DNA of 64,000 bases, taken from the NCBI GenBank assembly GCA_026260175.1, contig JAKCWW010000105.1, positions 78,857 to 142,856 on the forward strand. Reading direction: 5' to 3'. Positions 59,126-64,000 of this stretch are shown piece after piece; within the stretch, counting starts at the first letter, position 1; each line of letters begins with the position of its first letter. The notes under the pieces are model-generated. The model had not been told where the DNA came from. It saw nothing but the letters and a program-made list of their open reading frames with translations, and ran no database searches. The stretch is from Reticulitermes lucifugus. Taxonomy: Eukaryota; Arthropoda; Insecta; Blattodea; Rhinotermitidae. A program made the translations under genes and the position numbers.

Positions 59126-60727
59126 ATCTCCTTTGCAAAGAACGCATAAGATATATTTGAGGGAAATGTCATGGGAACCAGTACCTAATACAAGGCTGTA
59201 TTAAAAATGCATTGTATCTCCTTGTTTCCTTCGGGCCTGTCTGCCTGGTGATTACTAGAAATGCGCGTGAGGTATCAGCGCATAGAGCAAAGTACATCAC
59301 CGCTCTTCACCCGCCAGGCAGCCACATGACTTAAATGCGTCTTACGTTGATATTCACAAGGTACCACGAGGCGGGGCCACTGCGGCTGGTTACAACCTGG
59401 ATTTTTGAACCCGAATTTAACTCAAGTCAGTAGAGAACTTTGGAAGTTACGCTTAGACATTTATTTAAGCTCTTACCTAAAATACGACTCTCACTGTGCC
59501 GATTTTCGCACTCATGCTTGTCGTACCGCTTATGTTTGTAAAGAACTCCTATACCAAGATCCACAAGAATCCGACAAACGCTTTGGTCGCTGATACTAGG
59601 TCACAGAGGAAGGACAGACGGATGGATGTGCATGGTCTCCATGAAGTGCTTTCAGAAACTTTTCGCAGGATAACTAGCCAATTTCAGTGTAAAGTAACAA
59701 ATCTTCAAATTCACTGTCAGTATCGAGAAGGAAACAAGCAAGTTGCTGGCGATATAATTTTCGGTCACGAATATATTTAATGATTGGCAGATCTCTTCTT
59801 AACTTGTGATTTAATCTTATCATTTTAACGCAGAGTTTTCTTAGTGTATTGTAGAACCAAACGTTGAATTGTATTACAACGACCTCGTTCAAATCTATTT
59901 TTCAGTGAATGTAGCTAAATACTAATTACATTTAAATGACAATAATTTCAGCAATTTACATGAAAATCCCCGGCCGGACGTGTCATCCCTTGACGGCTGT
60001 TCGCGGCTTCTTCTTAAATACTTGCAGTATCCTCCGCCACTGAGGCCATCTGCAGCCTGTTATGTAACACCTTACGTATGCTGCGTTTCACGGTGATCAA
60101 AAGCACATTAAACACATTGCTGTTGCATTTAACAGGCTTGCATTGCGACTGTAGTGCTTATCCAGTTTGTCGAGTTCAGAAACTCAGCCTCAGTGATTGA
60201 TCCTGAGAAATGTGTGTGGACGTACCTACGTCTGTATGCAACGACAGGAGACATAGCCTAACGCACTACTCCACGTTCAGAGAGAAACGACTCATAAGTG
60301 ATCTTCACTTCTGAAGAAGGATGCAGTAATGAAAAGTGGATGCTTCTTTTATTTTAAGCTCTTTTTTTTGTGTTTACAAGAAGGAACGGATAAATGGCAA
60401 GTCGACTGTTCTCTTCCCCCATCAGCAATCCGTCATTGTTATATTGAAAACAAACATGGATACCGGAAGCTGCAGTATCAGAAGCTCACGCTTTGATGAA
60501 CCGAAACGAATCGTGCAGGGGTGTGGCAATTCGATTTCTTTGGTCCCCAACAGCAAATCGCCTATCACGGGCTCACGTGTATTATTTGTGAGTATCGGCA
60601 ACATAATTTTTGAAGCCTACAAAGGAAACTGAATTTCCTTGTTCCCAGTGTAACGTAAATGCACTGCCCGTTCAGAAGTTTCAGCCATATTCTAATATCT
60701 CTGGGTACAGTCATTCATTAAGTCGAA
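59126..60727. other. no gene; possible SINE D head
   Basis: GGCGGGGCCACTGCGGCTGG at 59352-59371 resembles the head of the SINE at 48835-48960 in the opposite orientation. TTAAAAATGCATTGTATCTCC at 59201-59221 might be an inverted scrap of SINE A. Frames of 60-98 codons show no motif. Confidence 0.4.
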
Positions 60728-60968
60728 TTTCATGTGAGTTAATTTGGCAGTATCTGCCGAGGGAAACAGAAATTTTGAAAGACCAAGTACAGGATGGAAC
60801 AATCTGTCCCATTTCAGTTACGTTAAATTAGCAGTGTGTGCCGTTGGAAACAACTGTTGAAAGATCAAGCAGAGGATGGAAACAATGAGTTACTTTTCAT
60901 GTGAATTAATCTGAGATTATCTGTCGCTGTGAACAAAACATTGAAAGACCATGCACAGAATCAGTGTA
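60728..60968. repeat. diverged 84-bp tandem repeat, three units
   Basis: Units begin at 60728, 60812 and 60895 (spacing 84 and 83). Each starts TTTCA and continues with a GTTAA/ATTAA word, a GCAGT..CTGCCG-like word, GGAAACA, TTGAAAGA-C/T-CA and a GATGGAA- or GAATCAG-like end. Identity between the first two is roughly 70 percent. The plus-strand frame ending at 60831 covers only part of it and is not called as a gene. Confidence 0.7.
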
Positions 60969-61424
60969 CTCCCGGTGAGGGGAGTGAGGTGGTTGAGGTG
61001 ATGCTGTGAAATATACTCAGTTGTTGTATGCAAAGTTGCAGCGACTTTAAAAACAATATGGAAGCCAAATATATTTTGGTGTACCTTCACGTTTTAATCT
61101 GTCTGCCTACCTCGTTCTTATATATTTGCTTAAATTGGAAGGAAAGGCGAATGAATTACCTTAAATCCTGTCATTTAAATAGGCCAACGTATGTCAGCTA
61201 ATTACCCTCGTAGACCTAAGAGCTGATTATCAGGCCTATATTACCATGTTGACTGATGTGTCCAGTCGCTCACCTCAGAGAGTTTAGGGCCAGAAGAATT
61301 ATGGTTGGCAGGATAAAACTGAATAACACGTATAAAAATTAGCATTAGGTTTGTTTAGAAACGTGACATTAGCAGATAGACTGTAGTATTTGTATTTGGT
61401 GCTCTGAATATTACGGGTATAGTG
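60969..61424. other. no recognisable feature
   Basis: No supported gene. Confidence 0.5.
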
Positions 61425-61640
61425 AACGTCGCGAAGAAGTAGCTAGCACTCTAACACTATAGCACTATAGTATTTCACACGCTGAAGGTCCTGTGTTTTA
61501 TTCTCGGCACTCAAGACGGCTGTACACTGGAGTATGGAGTGGTTTCCCTTAGTTAACCCACGTAATTTCCGGAATTTTCCTTAATATAGACCATGGCCGT
61601 TGACATCATGTCATCCCACAGCAGGAACAGCGCGCCTTTA
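61425..61640 (+). mobile_element. SINE family C copy (plus strand)
   Basis: The head runs GAACGTCGCGAAGAAGTAGC, TAGCACTCTAACACTATAGC and the box-B relic AGGTCCTGTGTTTTATTCTC. The body has GGAGTGGTTTCCCTTAGTTA, TTCCGGAATTTTCCTTAATA and GACCATGGCCGTTGACATCA, ending CATGTCATCCCACAG. It is colinear with 17572-17770. Confidence 0.6.
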
Positions 61641-62984
61641 AGAAATCTTCTTCCTGTTAAGACAACAGGGTGTATATCACGTCTACCCTAGCTATAACGA
61701 GCTGTTTTTGCTACACATTCAGAACAGATTTTCGAATATTATAATGCAGATTTCAGGCTTCATTTGGTATTTGCGTGTTTCCATAATTCACAAGACTGGA
61801 GAGGTGCAGTCCGTACCGGAATACGCACTGTTTCCGCATACGTTCTTCGTGCCTGGACCTTCTGAACAGCTGTAATGAAGACGTTAACAGTAACCAAGAC
61901 AACTTTGAATATAGTGCCTGTACAGCTCAACCACAGAGTATGACGAGCTTAGATGTTTTGTAAGATTTTGGATTTCTTTATCCTATTGATTAAGTGATAT
62001 GAATGTATAACGTAGATTAGTAGTGAGGGCTTGGCGTGATGCTCACCACTCACCTCCATTTGGTACCGAGGTTAGGAATCAGTGGATCAATACCTTCACT
62101 GCTCCTCTTTGTCTTTACCTTCTAGTGAGATTAAATTGTTTCGTGTTTTATGACACTTTGCTCGTACACACTTGATTGCAGATTGGAATCCTAGCTAAGC
62201 AGAGCTTTTTAAAAGTATGTTACAGCTTATTATTATTATCACCATCAAGAACTGAATTTTAATTACGTAGGCTACACACTTCGTCGGCATTAGATTTGTC
62301 TACACGTGCTGCAAGATTTGCGTCATAAACAGGTTCTAAATTGTTGTCTTACAAAAGGTATTTCACAGAGAGTTTGTAGGCATTTTTGTGGTTATCGTCA
62401 CACCGCATTTAAAATGGATGGTATCAGTTATTGTTTCGTTATGGCCACAAAACCAAAGCCAAATATATATTAGAATTTTTTCTTTTGTTTTTCTTTTCTT
62501 TCTTATTTATGATGTTGGAACGAAATTAACACAATTTAATCTAAGACTCTGAAATTGTTTATGACAACAGATATTCGAGAAATATGGATTCTTAATCATC
62601 GTAATCTCTTTTCTTTTTCTGTAGAATATAAAACCTTAAAATGGCGATTGCCTTAAATACAGAATTAGCTCTCGGTTTGATGGCGATAACTAACGAACTA
62701 ATGGGTTTAGTCACGTGAAATTTGGTACTGGCATGGATAATAATGTATATAAATGGTAAAAAAGTGCTTCTTTGTAGTCATAAGCGTTATGTATAAAATA
62801 CTTATTATCGGTCTGAAAATTAAGATGTGGCGACAGTGGGAATGTCGAGGTTGTGTCTGACAAATTAAACACACAAGGCAAAATCTGCATTTAATAAATA
62901 CGCTGGAACAAAACCTAAACTTTATTCTGTAGTTGGATGACAAGCTGAATTTATCTAGGCTGAACAAGGCATAAACATCCCAAG
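61641..62984. other. no recognisable feature
   Basis: A 137-codon minus-strand frame (62707-63120) begins inside the following repeat and is not called as a gene. 62478-62505 is pyrimidine-rich. Confidence 0.45.
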
Positions 62985-63245
62985 ATATGCAAGATTTCAC
63001 TTTCGGATATCGGTGTTTATGAAAATTTAGTCTTCTGTAATATGACGCCGTGTCAATTTGGTAAATTGTTACTGACGTTTCGGAAGGGCTTGATTCATCC
63101 ATCTTCTGGACTAAAGACATACAAGAATATTTACCGACGTTTCAGAGGAACTAGCTGCCATCATCTGCAGTATCCTCTCAGAAAATGGACTAGTGGGTTA
63201 TAAAAATAGAGGTAAATATGTCCTCCGAAACATCAGTAAATATTT
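62985..63245 (-). mobile_element. fold-back element E relative, minus strand
   Basis: On the minus strand AGAAGATGGATGAATCAAGC, then CCTTCCGAAACGTCAGTAAC, is followed by ATTACAGAAGACTAAATT and CCGAAAGTGAAATCTTGC. This is the element E right-arm order. A second module ATGATGGCAG...CCTCTGAAACGTCGG lies at 63138-63166 and a third CCGAAACATCAGTAAATATT at 63223-63242 on the plus strand. Reading the minus strand gives ETSVTIYQ, a peptide word typical of these repeats in insect predictions. Confidence 0.55.
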
Positions 63246-63354
63246 GCTTTTCGACACTGCATTGTATTGCAGAAGGTTCAGGTCTTAGACTACAGTTTTC
63301 TAAGACCGAAACTCTTCATAAGTAAGCAGAATTTATGATCTTTTGTCCGTAATA

Positions 63355-63455
63355 ATTTTCAGCTTTTCCTTCTTTATCTTTCATTTATATTTTTCCTTAC
63401 ATTTTTTCTTCTTTTTCAGTCTTCTGTTTTCTCATTGTTTCGTTTTTTCATACTC
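63355..63455. repeat. polypyrimidine tract
   Basis: About 100 bases very rich in C and T on the plus strand (TTTTCCTTCTTTATCTTTC ... TTTTTTCTTCTTTTTCAG). Confidence 0.7.
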
Positions 63456-63947
63456 ATTTCTCCTTACACACTCCCAAACTATACATCCATGAAATATGCA
63501 ACACGTTTATAAGAGTTCATAGTGTTTGCAAGCATGTGCGTGTTCACAGAATGAAACAGAATGTACCTTGCAGAAAACCGTTTCAAATATTCCCTATATT
63601 AAAACCATAGACCAATTATATTAGCGCAGTTTAATTGTGGCGTTTGTTATATCACGCTGTTGGAATACCCACTACAAAACGCTTGAAGTAGTCTAAGTGA
63701 ATCACGCAGTCACTGCAATGAATTCATTCAGTTCATTAAGACAGTAAACACAGGCATGACTCTAAAGGATTGTAAATGTAATGGGGAGCGACATAGTGTG
63801 TACCTTCTTAAGGTACTGTCGAGTCAGTTAAATCAAGAGGGATGTAACATGAATAGGGAAATGAGACATACGTAATTAGTTATTGATCGAATAAATATTA
63901 TATAACTCCAACACTATCTCTGGAGGAATTTAAGGACTTTTTTTTTC
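63456..63947. other. no recognisable feature
   Basis: No supported gene. Confidence 0.5.
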
Positions 63948-64000
63948 CTATGGCTCGACAGCCCTTGGGGGCCTAGGCCTCGTCATTTTACGACGCTTCA
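63948..64000 (-). mobile_element. SINE family B, 3' end, cut by window edge
   Basis: CCTATGGCTCGACAGCCCTT, then GGGGGCCTAGGCCTCGTCAT and TTTACGACGCTTCA, align with 22374-22430. The tRNA-like head would lie to the right of the window. Confidence 0.65.

Noticed and set aside
62707-63120. 137-codon minus-strand open frame
   Set aside because: It begins inside a fold-back repeat (ETSVTIYQ word) and then runs into AT-rich unique DNA, so it is repeat-derived.
1-64000. Bacterial defence system, operon, CRISPR array or prophage
   Set aside because: No compact coding, ribosome binding sites or regularly spaced repeats with unique spacers. The SINE, LINE and fold-back content is eukaryotic.

Overview
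The window looks like 64 kb of non-coding nuclear DNA from a large, AT-rich insect genome. It is most likely a polyneopteran such as a cockroach or termite. That placement is an inference: several tRNA-derived SINEs and repeat-encoded peptide strings match, from memory, the dispersed repeats common in those genomes. I found no bacterial operons, ribosome binding sites, rRNA, functional tRNA gene, CRISPR array or intact protein gene. Most long open frames are either translations of repeats or chance frames.

Layout. 0-8 kb: a minus-strand SINE (117-425) faces a plus-strand SINE (479-600). They are followed by a TAA microsatellite, a LINE 3' remnant (2263-2640), a 36-bp minisatellite (3194-3301) and a 1.6-kb TATG-type array (5797-7415) interrupted by a run of Ns. 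8-25 kb: scattered LINE 3'-end fossils (10.8, 13.7, 15.1, 19.7 and 24.2 kb), all on the plus strand, with SINE copies (11.7, 17.6 and 22.4 kb), two copies of a dispersed repeat (18.5 and 20.4 kb) and fold-back elements (18.8 and 22.1 kb). 25-37 kb: mostly unique-looking sequence with two weak candidate minus-strand exons (25.7 and 33.8 kb), a 127-bp near-palindrome (32.5 kb) and a G-quadruplex motif (35.06 kb). 37-54 kb: more SINE copies of the 117-425 family, all in one orientation, one of them a 5'-truncated copy with a perfect 12-bp target-site duplication (39.2 kb), plus a 67-bp minisatellite holding a second N run (46.7-47.2 kb). 54-64 kb: fold-back elements (54.5, 58.9 and 63 kb), a diverged 84-bp tandem repeat (60.7 kb), a SINE (61.4 kb) and a SINE cut by the window's right edge.

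No genes are seen working together. The content records retrotransposition (autonomous LINEs, with SINEs probably mobilised in trans), fold-back element spread and tandem-repeat expansion. The most informative observations concern assembly and repeat structure. All three N runs sit at the base that separates repeat variants, and their lengths are a whole number of repeat periods plus one. A recurring hairpin module of the form GAAGATGG...CCGAAACGTC also links many otherwise separate repeats.
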